Source: Odontesthes bonariensis (taxonomy: Eukaryota; Chordata; Actinopteri; Atheriniformes; Atherinopsidae). Taken from it: DNA of 64,000 nt. Positions 55,365 to 64,000 of the stretch are shown here, piece by piece; position 1 is the stretch's first letter, and every line of letters begins with the position of its first letter. The position numbers and the translations under genes were made by a program. The notes beneath the pieces are model-generated. The model saw only the letters and a program-made list of their open reading frames with translations. It ran no database searches and was not told the origin of the DNA. The stretch is taken from positions 717,866 through 781,865 of the forward strand of contig NC_134511.1 of NCBI RefSeq assembly GCF_027942865.1, in the 5' to 3' direction.

Positions 55365-56273
55365 CGCCTCCCCGGTGAGGTGTTCCGGGCCCGTCCCACT
55401 GGGAGGAGGCCCCGGGGAAGACCCAGGACACGTTGGAGAGACTATGTCTCTCGGCTGGCCTGGGAACGCCTCGGGGTCCCCCCAGAAGAGCTGGAGGAAG
55501 TGGCCGGGGACAGGGACGCCTGGGTCTCTTTGCTCAAGCTGCTGCCCCCGCGACCCGACCCCCGGACCAGCGGAAGATAATGGATGGATGGATGGATGGA
55601 GTTTCAGCTTGTTCCTCCAGCTGTTGCTAATTAACCTAAATAGTTCTTTTTTACTTATCAGATTCAGGATGCATGGGCGTCGCACCCGTGGGGGATGGGG
55701 GTGTTTCGACACCCCCACTTTTACAGCAAGATGATTTCACCTTTTTGAATTTTCAATGACCAAATAAAGTTTTAACCAATTATAAAATGTGTTTTAAAGA
55801 CCCTGTATCCTCTTTAGAATAATTCTATCCAGACTTGAGCAGTCTAACTATTGTAGTTTCCATACAGGACCTAGTTTAGGGTGATCAAAATTTTTTTTAA
55901 AAATGCAGTGAAATGGCCCTTTATGCCCATCCATTTAATTCTCGAATCGGATGCCAACTTCAGCGTGGTGTCTATGGGCTTCATGTAACACCTGTAACGC
56001 CCCCACATTTAAAGTCACTGCTCTGGATATTTCTCATGAAAACAGTAAAATGTCTCTTCAAACATCTGACGTGTGTTCTGCTGTGAATCAACTTTTCTTT
56101 TTGGAAAATAGTTTTTACTTTCTGTCAGTTTTTTTAAAAGTTTATGTTGTGTTCAGGATTTGGAGAAAATAATAATAACCTGAGTAATATCTGTTTATGA
56201 AATGTCAGGTTGTGTCTGATAAACACTGATGAACTGAGTTATTTCACAGCTTTATGCTTCTGCTTGTCTGCAG

Positions 56274-58596
56274 GTATGGAAGTGAAGGTCAGTTCTGTCT
56301 GGCTGCAAACGTCCCAATGAACCAGGACCAGGGAAGTCTGGACCGGATCCTGCAGAACAACCCGCGTCAGGCGGTTTTAGAAACACTTGAGAAGGGTGAT
56401 GTGTATGAGGGTGACAGTGTCATTGTAGCCAAACCCATCAAAAGACAAAACCAGGGAGAAAATGGTGATCATGCAGAGTGTCGAGTTCTGAAAGAGTTAG
56501 CGAAACTGAACCCACCCAGGAACTTCCTGCTCGTCTACTCCTTCCTCTCGCCGGAGAACATCGTCACAGCATTGAATGTGTCTGTTTCAGGCTGGGATGA
56601 TGCTGCCTTTGTGTTTACCAGAGTTTCTGATCAGCCTAGTGATGGTAACGTTGTTCCCGTGGAGGATCGGTCTGACTCACTTTCTCGTCTTGGAGATTCC
56701 ATGGGTGGTCTCAGCAAAGTGTATCGCTGTTACAAAGAAAACTCAGAGTTAAAGTGTCACAGCTGCTCCGATCAGGAGGGGGTGGCAGAGGTTTGTCTCA
56801 AAAACACTTCTGGACAGGGTGGAGGGTCTCAGCAGGCAAGCTCCGACCAAGGAGACAGCGGCAGGAGGGGCAGCAGGAGGGGCAGCAGGGGGGGCAGCAG
56901 CAGCATGAGGAGGGGCAACAGCAGCATGAGGAGGGGCAGCAGCAGCATGAGGAGGGGCAGCAGGAGGGGCAGCAGGGGGGGCAGCAGCAGCATGAGGAGG
57001 GGCAGCAGGAGGGGCAGCAGGGGGGGCAGCAGCAGCATGAGGAGGGGCAGCAGCAGCATGAGGAGGGGCAGCAGCAGCATGAGGAGGGGCAGCAGCAGCA
57101 TGAGGAGGGGCAGCAGCAGGAGGGGCAGCAGCATGAGGAGGGGCAGCAGCATGAGGAGGGGCAGCAGCATGAGGAGGGGCAGCAGCAGCAGGAGGGGAAG
57201 CAGCAGCATGAGGAGGGGCAGCAGCAGCATGAGGAGGGGCAGCAGCAGCAGCAGGAGGGGCAGCAGCAGCAGCAGGAGGAGGGGCAGCAGCAGCAGCATG
57301 AGGAGGGGCAGCAGCATGAGGAGGGGCAGCAGCAGCAGCAGGAGGAGGGGCAGCAGCAGCAAGAGGAGGGGCAGCAGCAGCATGAGGAGGGGCAGCAGCA
57401 GCATGAGGAGGGGCAGCAGCAGCATGAGGAGGGGCAGGAGGGGCAGCAGCATGAGGAGGGGCAGCAGCAGCATGAGGAGGGGCAGCAGCAGCATGAGGAG
57501 GGGCAGCAGCAGCAGCAGGAGGGGCAGCAGCAGCAAGAGGAGGGGCAGCAGCAGCAGCAGGAGGGGCAGCAGCAGCATGAGGAGGGGCAGCAGCATGAGG
57601 AGGGGCAGCAGCAGCAGCAAGAGGAGGGGCAGCAGCAGCATGAGGAGGGGCAGCAGCAGCAGCATGAGGAGGGGCAGCAGCATGAGGAGGGGCAGCAGCA
57701 GCAGCAAGAGGAGGGGCAGCAGCAGGAGGAGGGGCAGCAGCAGGAGGAGGGGCAGCAGCAGCAAGAGGAGGGGCAGCAGCAGGAGGAGGGGCAGCAGCAG
57801 GAGGAGGGGCAGCAGCAGCATGAGGAGGGGCAGCAGCAGCAGCAAGAGGAGGGGCAGCAGCAGGAGGGGCAGCAGCATGAGGAGGGGCAGCAGCAGCATG
57901 AGGAGGGGCAGCAGCAGCAGCAAGAGGAGGGGCAGCAGCATGAGGAGGGGCAGCAGCAGCAGCAAGAGGAGGGGCAGCAGCAGCAGCAGGAGGGGCAGCA
58001 GCATGAGGAGGGGCAGCAGCAGCAAGAGGAGGGGCAGCAGCAGCAGCAGGAGGGGCAGCATGAGTAGCAGGAGGGGCAGCAGGAGGAGGGGCAGCAGCAT
58101 GAGGAGGGGCAGCAGCAGCATGAGGAGGGGCAGCATGAGTAGCAGGAGGGGCAGCAGGAGGAGGGGCAGCATGAGGAGGGGCAGCAGCAGGAGGAGGGGC
58201 AGCAGCGTGAGGAGGGGCAGCAGCAGCAAGAGGAGGGGCAGCAGCAGCAGCATGAGGAGGGGCAGCAGCAGCATGAGGAGGGGCAGCAGCAGGAGGAGGG
58301 GCAGCAGCAGCAGCATGAGGAGGGGCAGCAGCAGGAGGAGGGGCAGCAGCATGAGGAGGGGCAGCAGCAGGAGGAGGGGCAGCAGCAGGAGGAGGGGCAG
58401 CAGCAGGAGGAGGGGCAGCAGCATGAGGAGGAGCAGCAGCAGCAGGGGCAGAATGAGGAGCAGCAGGAGGGGCAGCATGAGGAGGGGCAGCAGCAGCAGG
58501 GGCAGAATGAGGAGCAGCAGGAGGGGCAGCATGAGGAGGGGCAGCATGAGGAGGGGCATCAGGTGGGGCATCAGGTGGGCCAGACGCATAGGTTAG
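56274..58596 (+). CDS. Secreted deaminase-like protein, main exon with repeat tail
   Basis: Open from acceptor ctgcag to TAG at 58594-58596. Residues about 37-215 form a globular domain: YGSEGQFCLAANVPMNQD, then DHAECRVLKEL (H102-A-E104), FLLVYSFLSPEN (S128-P129-E130) and a Cys-containing end CYKENSELKCHSCSD. HAE followed by a strand and SP is the layout of the zinc deaminase fold, where the later motif is normally PCxxC. Here the cysteines are absent (PENIV). From about residue 230 to the stop the protein is a Ser/Arg/Gly repeat (SSMRRG). Catalysis looks unlikely; function unknown. The tail may be non-functional expansion, with the native stop lost. Confidence 0.6.
56860..58560. repeat. 18-bp (15/18/21) minisatellite within the coding exon
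   Basis: Units cagcagcatgaggagggg with extra or missing cag triplets. All changes are in multiples of three, so three frames stay open: SSMRRG on +1, QQHEEGQ on the next frame (to 58067), and LLPLLML on minus. It is rich in CAG and GAGGGG and may form G-rich secondary structure. Confidence 0.97.
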
Positions 58597-58835
58597 AGGT
58601 TCAGGTTCTAATCCGGTCAGATAAAAGCAGATTTAATTCTGTCTCCTTCCAGTTTCTCACTGAAACGAGGTTAAGAACTGCTCCAAACCAGGCTGACCGT
58701 CCCATTTACAGCTTTTATAAGTTTTAATCTTAAGGTTAAACTCCTGACATGATGTGAATGTGGAGTCTGAAATGACTCGCCGTGGTTTTCTTTGGTGAAA
58801 CAGAACTGAGAAGCTCTTCCTGCTCAGTTGTTCTG

Positions 58836-58841
58836 AATAAA
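58836..58841 (+). terminator. Poly(A) signal of the secreted-protein gene
   Basis: AATAAA in ttctgaataaactcagc, about 240 bases after the stop at 58596. A plausible 3' end for the plus-strand gene. Confidence 0.55.
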
Positions 58842-58869
58842 CTCAGCTTCAGCATCCAACCTGCCGTGT

Positions 58870-59320
58870 GTCCGCTCCTTTATTTAATATTTCAGAACCA
58901 GGTTATCAGTATTTTATTTTCATAAACACCACCCTGATCTCTGTTCATGAAGGTGACGCTCTTCCAGAAGCATCTTTCATCAGAGTTTCACGTTGTGTCA
59001 GTGCACCCGAACGCCAGCAGATGCTGTAAAGGTCATTTTTATGAGCTGAAACTGTTCTTCTGCAGTTCTTTAAGAGAGTGAATTTGTTAAGTAATGAACT
59101 GTAACCATGTGCATTGTTGAAGTGAGTAAAAGTCCTTTTGTTCCGTGTTAACTGGTCAGTAGCACATCAGTCAGTGGGGTTACATGGCACTGAAAGGATC
59201 AGATAATTGGCTAAATTACAATAAGAACTAGAACATTTCTGAAGAAATTTTGAGTTACTTGTTATCTGCAGTTTTCATCTGGTGGAAACCAGAAAAAGTG
59301 AGTTTTATAAATGAGGCAGA
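58870..59320. other. Intergenic space between convergent genes
   Basis: Non-repetitive AT-rich sequence with no coding signal, separating the plus gene's poly(A) site from the minus gene's. Confidence 0.5.
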
Positions 59321-59344
59321 CGTGTTTTCAGATGCAAACGAGAC

Positions 59345-59350
59345 TTTATT
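59345..59350 (-). terminator. Poly(A) signal of the minus-strand gene
   Basis: AATAAA on minus (tttatt on plus), about 95 bases past the stop codon at 59441-59443. Confidence 0.5.
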
Positions 59351-59440
59351 GGAACAGAAAACCATCAGAATAAAACAAAAGATTTCTGATTATTTCAGGA
59401 TGGCGTTAGTTTCAGGGCTAACTCTGTTACCATGACAACC

Positions 59441-59541
59441 TCACTGTTTAAAGCACAGGTACTCGGGAACCCCGCTGTTGCCCTCGTTGAGGTTTTTTCC
59501 GATGACCTCGATGACCCTGACCATCTTGTACGGCTTCACAG
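59441..59541 (-). CDS. Terminal exon of an unidentified minus-strand gene
   Basis: On minus, after acceptor ctaaccaagcag, the frame reads VKPYKMVRVIEVIGKN, then LNEGNSGVPEYLCFKQ and TGA. Codon use (GTC ATC GAG, AAC CTC AAC GAG) and the downstream AATAAA support a true last exon. An alternative acceptor three bases upstream is possible. I do not recognise the protein. Its intron extends right through the TTTG array, and the preceding exon is not found in this window. Confidence 0.5.
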
Positions 59542-59586
59542 CTGCTTGGTTAGTGATCAGAACAAAGGATTTGATTGGTTTTCCAA

Positions 59587-60375
59587 TGTTTGTGTGTTTG
59601 TTCTCTGCTTGTTTGTTTGTTTGTGTGTTTGTTCTCTGCTTGTTTGTTTGTTTGTTTGTTTGTTTGTTTGTTCTCTGCTTGTTTGTTTGTTTGTGTGTTT
59701 GTTCTCTGCTTGTTTGTTTGTTTGTTTGTGTGTTTGTTCTCTGCTTGTTTGTTTGTTTGTTTGTTTGTTTGTGTGTTTGTTCTCTGCTTGTTTGTTTGTT
59801 TGTTTGTTTGTTTGTTTGTTTGTTTGTTCTCTGCTTGTTTGTTTGTTTGTGTGTTTGTTCTCTGCTTGTTTGTTTGTTTGTTTGTTTGTTTGTGTGTTTG
59901 TTCTCTGCTTGTTTGTTTGTTTGTGTGTTTGTTCTCTGCTTGTTTGTTTGTTTGTTTGTGTGTTTGTTCTCAGCTTGTTTGTTTGTTTGTGTGTTTGTTC
60001 TCAGCTTGTTTGTTTGTTTGTTTGTGTGTTTGTTCTCTGCTTGTTTGTTTGTTTGTGTGTTTGTTCTCAGCTTGTTTGTTTGTTTGTGTGTTTGTTCTCA
60101 GCTTGTTTGTTTGTTTGTTTGTGTGTTTGTTCTCTGCTTGTTTGTTTGTTTGTTTGTGTGTTTGTTCTCTGCTTGTTTGTTTGTTTGTGTGTTTGTTCTC
60201 TGCTTGTTTGTTTGTTTGTTTGTGTGTTTGTTCTCAGCTTGTTTGTTTGTTTGTGTGTTTGTTCTCAGCTTGTTTGTTTGTTTGTTTGTGTGTTTGTTCT
60301 CTGCTTGTTTGTTTGTTTGTTTGTGTGTTTGTTCTCAGCTTGTTTGTTTGTTTGTGTGTTTGTTCTCTGCTTGTC
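59587..60375. repeat. TTTG compound array with TTCTCTGCTTG spacer
   Basis: Blocks of 3-8 (tttg) units, gtgtttg, and ttctctgcttg or ttctcagcttg recurring about every 28-36 bases. Frames stay open (LFVCLFVCVFVLC) only because stops cannot arise in this sequence. Intronic to the minus-strand gene. Confidence 0.95.
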
Positions 60376-61480
60376 TGCTTACAGGTGCTCCTGGTGCTTC
60401 TAAGGCTGGATTCCCCACAAAAGCCGTGAATTGTCTTCAGTTTTGTTTTTACAGGTGTAGCAGCTGGTTGTCTGATTTTCCATTGTTTTTTATGTTTGTT
60501 TCTTCCTAAAACGTAAACTACTGTTGTGTCAAATTTACAATTTACTTAAAGGTTGAAGTAATGGAAACACCTGAAGATGCCAAAGTAGTAAAAGAAATGT
60601 TTTATTTTAATATAAAGCACTGTTGCTGAATGAAGGAAATGAAGGGTCAGGGTTAGATGAGGCAGAAAACTACACTCAGTCATTTGCTGAAGTTCCAAAA
60701 GGTCTGAAAGGTATTTTTAAAGGAGCTGGAGCTGGATGAAGGCAAAAAACTACAGAAAAGAGAAGAAAAATGCAAAAAGCATTGGCAGTTGGAAGGTACT
60801 GCCATGATTCAGAGGCTTCTAATTCAAAAAGTAAAGTTCTGAAGTTCTATGAAAGTCACATTGGCTGAAAGAGGACAGATTTGCCTACGTTTTAATGCTA
60901 AAATTATTTCTGTGGCTTAAAGATTCTGGAAACAGTGAGAGGTTGAAAACTTTTTTTCTGAAGAATCTTTCTGTATTCTTCCACTGTCAGTTGGAGCCTC
61001 CACTCTGCACACGAACATTCCGTACCATTGGAATGCTGTAAACTCAGAAATCATCAAGGATTTTATTATATTTTTAAACTGTGATAGTTCAAAATTGGCA
61101 GAATATTTTAAAAAGCTGCTTCATTCAGGTATAGCTGAATGTCTTGTGAACATTTTTAAGTTTGAATGGTGTCTCTAGCTGAAAGTATGCTGAAGTAGTT
61201 AAGTTTGGAAGAGGAGGAAGCTTTTTTTAATGATTTAAAAGGATTTACCATTACTTTTAAAGGGAGGAAAAGTTGCACAAAAACCTGAGCTTAAAGGGAT
61301 ACAGAAAGCTGACACTACACCCAATACATAATGATAATACATACACAGAGGAACAATAATGGTCATTGGACTCTACACCCAAACATTTCATAAACGCATG
61401 AAATTTGCGATTTTGAATTTGCCGCTTGGAAATCCTTCCTGGAATTCCAGACTGGGGGCGGGGCTTCCGTGTGACATCAC
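60376..61480. other. No gene recognised
   Basis: Purine-rich, AT-rich sequence with phrases such as ctgaatgaaggaaatgaagg and gctgaaagtatgctgaagta that look like an old interspersed repeat. No frame of interest on either strand. Confidence 0.4.
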
Positions 61481-61845
61481 ATGTGCCATGGGTTTTCCTG
61501 GCTGCCGCTATTAGTATGCTTGTTGAGTGGGGAAGGCAATAAAACGTTGGGTTCAGTGCAGTTTTTATTGCGAGTAGATGTACGAAGTGCTGTGGGTGCG
61601 TGTGTTGCCCTCAGCAGCAGCAGCTCACACCACCGGGGACAGAGGAAGCAGAGAGACCCGCGGTCTTGTGTCTGTGCCTCCCTGTCCGCCTGCCTCCTCT
61701 CTGGTGAAATCAGCCGGAGCCATCCCGCCGTGTTCAGCTCCCTGCGGTGCGGACGCTCAGGGGGAATCCACCTGGCGGAGAGCGGACACACCGCGGGATG
61801 GTTGCCCTGAAATCAGCCGGCAGAGCGATCATCAAGAGCCCCGAG
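61481..61845. other. GC-rich segment, no gene recognised
   Basis: CpG-containing sequence with ORFs on both strands but no domain or clear splice sites. tttttattgcgag at 61562 contains AATAAA on minus. Could be a first-exon or CpG-island region of an unknown gene. Confidence 0.3.
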
Positions 61846-61905
61846 GTGGACACACAGTCCCAGTCGGTTGGCCAGCTCCCTCTGGAATGCCCCGGAGGCC
61901 CTAAA
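61846..61905 (-). pseudogene. Small Harbinger transposase fragment (duplicate)
   Basis: The stretch cacagtcccagtcggttggc plus cagctccctctggaatgccc is repeated almost exactly at 62335-62376, within the Harbinger remnant. It is therefore a duplicated scrap of that gene (antisense coding FQRELANRLG). Confidence 0.6.
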
Positions 61906-62029
61906 GTTGTTCTTTCTGGATCTCTGAAAGCAGAACTTCAGTCTCAGAGCCCCTAAAGTTGTTCTTTCTGCTCCTTGATGCCATTCTCATGACTCAACAC
62001 TCAACACTTCCTGGCACAGGAGCGAGGAC
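61906..62029. other. Spacer between Harbinger fragments
   Basis: Contains the direct repeat ccctaaagttgttctttctg at about 61900 and 61952. Nothing else recognised. Confidence 0.5.
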
Positions 62030-62600
62030 GCACAGCCTTATATGGTATCATTTTGGGCGTGGAGTATGCAAATGTACTATCCTCGCGCACATCCACTTAA
62101 ATACCCACGGGTGAAATTCATAATTTACGCAGGTCATACAAATTCATCATGTGATGGCGCTTTTATAGCAATGTGTGTGCAGTCGATAGCCCCGATTACA
62201 AAACCGGCTCTCGCTTCAAATTGACCTTTAATGTTGGCCTGTTCTACTGCATTGTGGGAATTTGACATACGTGGTTGAGATGCGGATAAGTCTGTCCCAC
62301 ACGGCTAGCGTTGCTCGGCTCAGGTTGGACTGGCACAGTCCCAATCGGTTGGCCAGCTCCCTCTGGAATGCCCCGGTTGCTATAGGAACCCCAGTGTGCA
62401 CATCACCTGTGAGCACAGGCAGCGCATGGCTCCTCGCTGTGTTGCGCTCCAACGCCGGCCGCAGCTCTGCGCACAGTTCCAGGAGGATTTCCCTCAAAAC
62501 AGATAATGATTCAGTCGCCATCATGTGCCAGTAAATCCTCTCTGTCTCTGAACACACGCTCTCTTCAATTTGCACCATTTGCAAAGTCTTCTAATACCGC
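62030..62600 (-). pseudogene. PIF/Harbinger transposase remnant (HARBI1-like)
   Basis: On minus, from 62584, comes an N-terminal helical part ending LRPALERNTARSHALPVL, GAFQRELANRLGLCQSNLSR and YVKFPQCSRTGQH, with a stop at 62228. Immediately after, FEARAGFVIGAIDCTHIAIK and APSHDEFV carry the first catalytic aspartate block (GAIDCTHI) of the DDE domain. A deletion and frameshift separate the two parts, and the second and third acidic residues are missing beyond about 62135. Inactive. Confidence 0.8.
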
Positions 62601-64000
62601 CAGAGCCGGCGCGCCCAATACGCGCACTACGCTCTGTGCGTTACGTCACTGACGTTGACGGTTCAAAAAAGAAAAAAAAAAACGCGAATTGATTATTGAT
62701 TGATTCTGTTCTTGCAGCAGCAGCAGAGTGTGGTAGCGATAGGTAGGAATATGAAACGACATATTCCCTCTGGGAACAAAAAAAGAAAATCATTGAAAAT
62801 GAGCAACGAGAACAGCAGTCAGGTAAGCAAGGCAACGTAACCCCTCTCTTTTTGGTTATGCTACCCATTGGCAATTTCGTATGGGACAGGAGTGAGAACC
62901 GTGAGAACTGTTAACTGAGGGAGACTGTCTAACAATCGTGGATCTTGGGAACGGTTTCAAGAAGAAGAAAAAAACATACATTCATTAATTTGCTAAGTAC
63001 ACATTGGAAGTATTTGTTTCTGTAGGGGACATATATTGAGGAAGTGGAGGTTTTTCTGAATGAGACGCGGGGTAAATATTTCATGCTGCAAGTTTGTTTA
63101 CCGTCGTTAGGCAGGGGTGCATGGCAACGGCAGGGTGATAAAGTTAGCAACGGGTCATAATGTGCTTGTTATAGACTCAATACTCAACACCTGGAGGGTG
63201 ACAGTGGTCGGGATGTTTGTAGAAGAGCTTGTATAGTAAGTACAAAAGTAAATGAAGACAAAAGAAGTGTGCATATTCCTGTCAGCAGCGGGAGATGAGA
63301 GGAATATGCGGCTTTAACCGAGAGGTGTGTCCCTTCTCGCTGCGCATTGGAAGTGCACCTTGTGTGTATTCAACACTGTTTGTGCCGACTGCAGGTCTAA
63401 ATAAATAGTAATACTATTCTAATAATATAATAATAGTAATAATTATGTCAAATTACGACCTGGGTCTATTGGCTACGAAAGGGGGATACTACAGCTAGGT
63501 TTTTAGTGCATCAATAGAATTACGTGGACAGAGCGATATGGCAATGTAATGTGGAGCTCAACCTTGTATCAATTATTTGACTGACATGTTAACAATAGCA
63601 AGGGGGGGGGGGTTTTGCTTGGATAGCCCACAGACTAATAAATGCAGACCTCTTGGTGAATGTATGAAACTTGTGGCATTACGAAGGTGAAACACATTAG
63701 TAAATAGTAAACACATTAGTCACAATAATGTATCACAATATTCATAATAACCAATGCTATATAGCATATTAATTAATTTTACATATGAATTTCTTAACAT
63801 ATTAATTTATTTAAAAATGTTTTAGACCAGGTTACTAAAAGAGGCAAGCTACTATTAGGGGGCAGGCTATAAACTGAGGAAATACGGTAAATTTAAAATG
63901 CAACCAATTTGATGGAGCTAAATTAATTGAAGCCTTATTTATAGTTTACAGGCGCTATGCTTAAGTTTCTGACCAGCACAGACTACAGTCAGTCAGCCAG
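62601..64000. other. AT-rich non-coding right end
   Basis: Includes gcgttacgtcactgacgttg (CRE-like TGACGT motifs) at 62639, a G12 run at 63602 and TATA-rich sequence near 63760. No exon or known repeat family recognised. The phrase actcaatactcaacacctgg at 63175 resembles actcaacactcaacacttcc at 61995 in the same orientation. Confidence 0.4.

Larger units (their letters stand above)
52195..55599 (+). pseudogene. RTE-clade LINE copy, internally deleted and expanded
   Basis: Begins ggcggcagcctgggcaacat, retains the start of the APE endonuclease (LALGTWNVTSLLGKEPELV), then jumps to the RT linker at about 52470. The RT part runs from 52518. A frameshift after LFKKG and a deletion of about 105 codons relative to the 42765-44777 copy remove motif A, while motif B (GLRQGCPLSP) and FADD survive. 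It closes PRPDPRTSGR at 55580 with a GGATGG tail. Target duplications agttttagcttg (52183-52194) and agtttcagcttg (55600-55611) show insertion into a 42-bp array unit. Two tandem expansions lie within its coding sequence. Confidence 0.9.
46409..56273 (+). other. 9.9-kb intron of the secreted-protein gene, almost all repeats
   Basis: Starts gtgagt and ends cttctgcttgtctgcag. It contains in order a 92-bp array with MITE ends, a 42-bp array, an RTE copy carrying two further arrays, the last piece of the 42-bp array (55600-55640), and about 600 bases of ordinary AT-rich sequence (55641-56273) including a teleost repeat near 55695 (gtgtttcgacacccccactt). Confidence 0.65.

Noticed and set aside
59432..60509. 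Cysteine-rich FVCLFVCVFVLC membrane-protein-like frames
   Set aside because: TTTG repeat tracts yield F, V, C and L codons in all frames and cannot form stops.
1..64000. tRNA, rRNA or other structured RNA genes
   Set aside because: I looked for clover-leaf box A/B motifs and rRNA-like conserved blocks by eye and saw none convincing.

Overview
The window comes from a teleost fish, most likely a spiny-rayed (acanthomorph) one. It holds vertebrate-type split genes with GT-AG introns and typical fish retroposons: an RTE-clade LINE with a GGATGG tail, and an L2/CR1-like LINE ending in GAATT repeats. It also has Harbinger, piggyBac-like and hAT-like remnants. There is no prokaryotic feature. A run of 500 Ns (28136-28635) is an assembly gap. 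Roughly two thirds of the readable sequence is tandem repeat, and almost every long open frame is a by-product of an array whose period is a multiple of three.

Genes, left to right. (1) An unidentified coiled-coil gene on the minus strand has exons at about 9040-8840, 7957-7866, 5173-5064 and 3437-3318 and runs off the left edge. (2) The C-terminal half of a CARD9-like gene lies on the minus strand, with exons 25325-25257, 25171-25046, 23311-23065, 12827-about 12698, 12627-12569 and 12488-12401 (stop). Splice phases agree at the joins that can be tested. Its CARD and first coiled-coil exons are not visible and may lie in the gap. (3) A plus-strand gene has a signal-peptide exon at 46302-46408, a 9.9-kb intron and a long second exon at 56274-58596. 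It encodes a secreted protein with a deaminase-like HAE motif and a tail of about 570 residues built from an 18-bp repeat. (4) The last exon of an unidentified minus-strand gene (59541-59441) converges on gene 3.

Repeat layout: 15-bp array 1-3292; 42-bp array 3487-5085; 12-bp array 6557-7830; 23-bp array 9041-9364; palindromic retroposon pair 9793-10504; mixed 48/44-bp array 12842-18200; CATACT array 18258-20094; L2 copy with a 55-bp array in its ORF 20095-21815; hAT-like element 21817-22825; array of CARD9 exon ends 23560-25045; TTAACTAACC array 25495-26925; 18-bp and 15-bp arrays 27280-28028; 37-bp satellite 28636-40373; 27-bp array 40657-41253; TTAA-flanked piggyBac-like element with a nested RTE 42423-45000; expanded L2 3' end 45125-45810; 92-bp array 46660-48690; 42-bp array 49375-52190 broken by a second RTE (52195-55599) that carries two arrays of its own; TTTG compound array 59587-60375; Harbinger remnant 62030-62600.

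Two themes stand out. Arrays abut splice junctions, and at two loci the amplified unit contains the exon 3' end plus its splice donor, giving ladders of about 38 and 19 donor copies. New minisatellites have also arisen inside LINE coding or 3' sequence at least five times. I see no sign that the genes here form a shared pathway; CARD9 is an innate immune adaptor, and any link to the secreted protein would be speculation.
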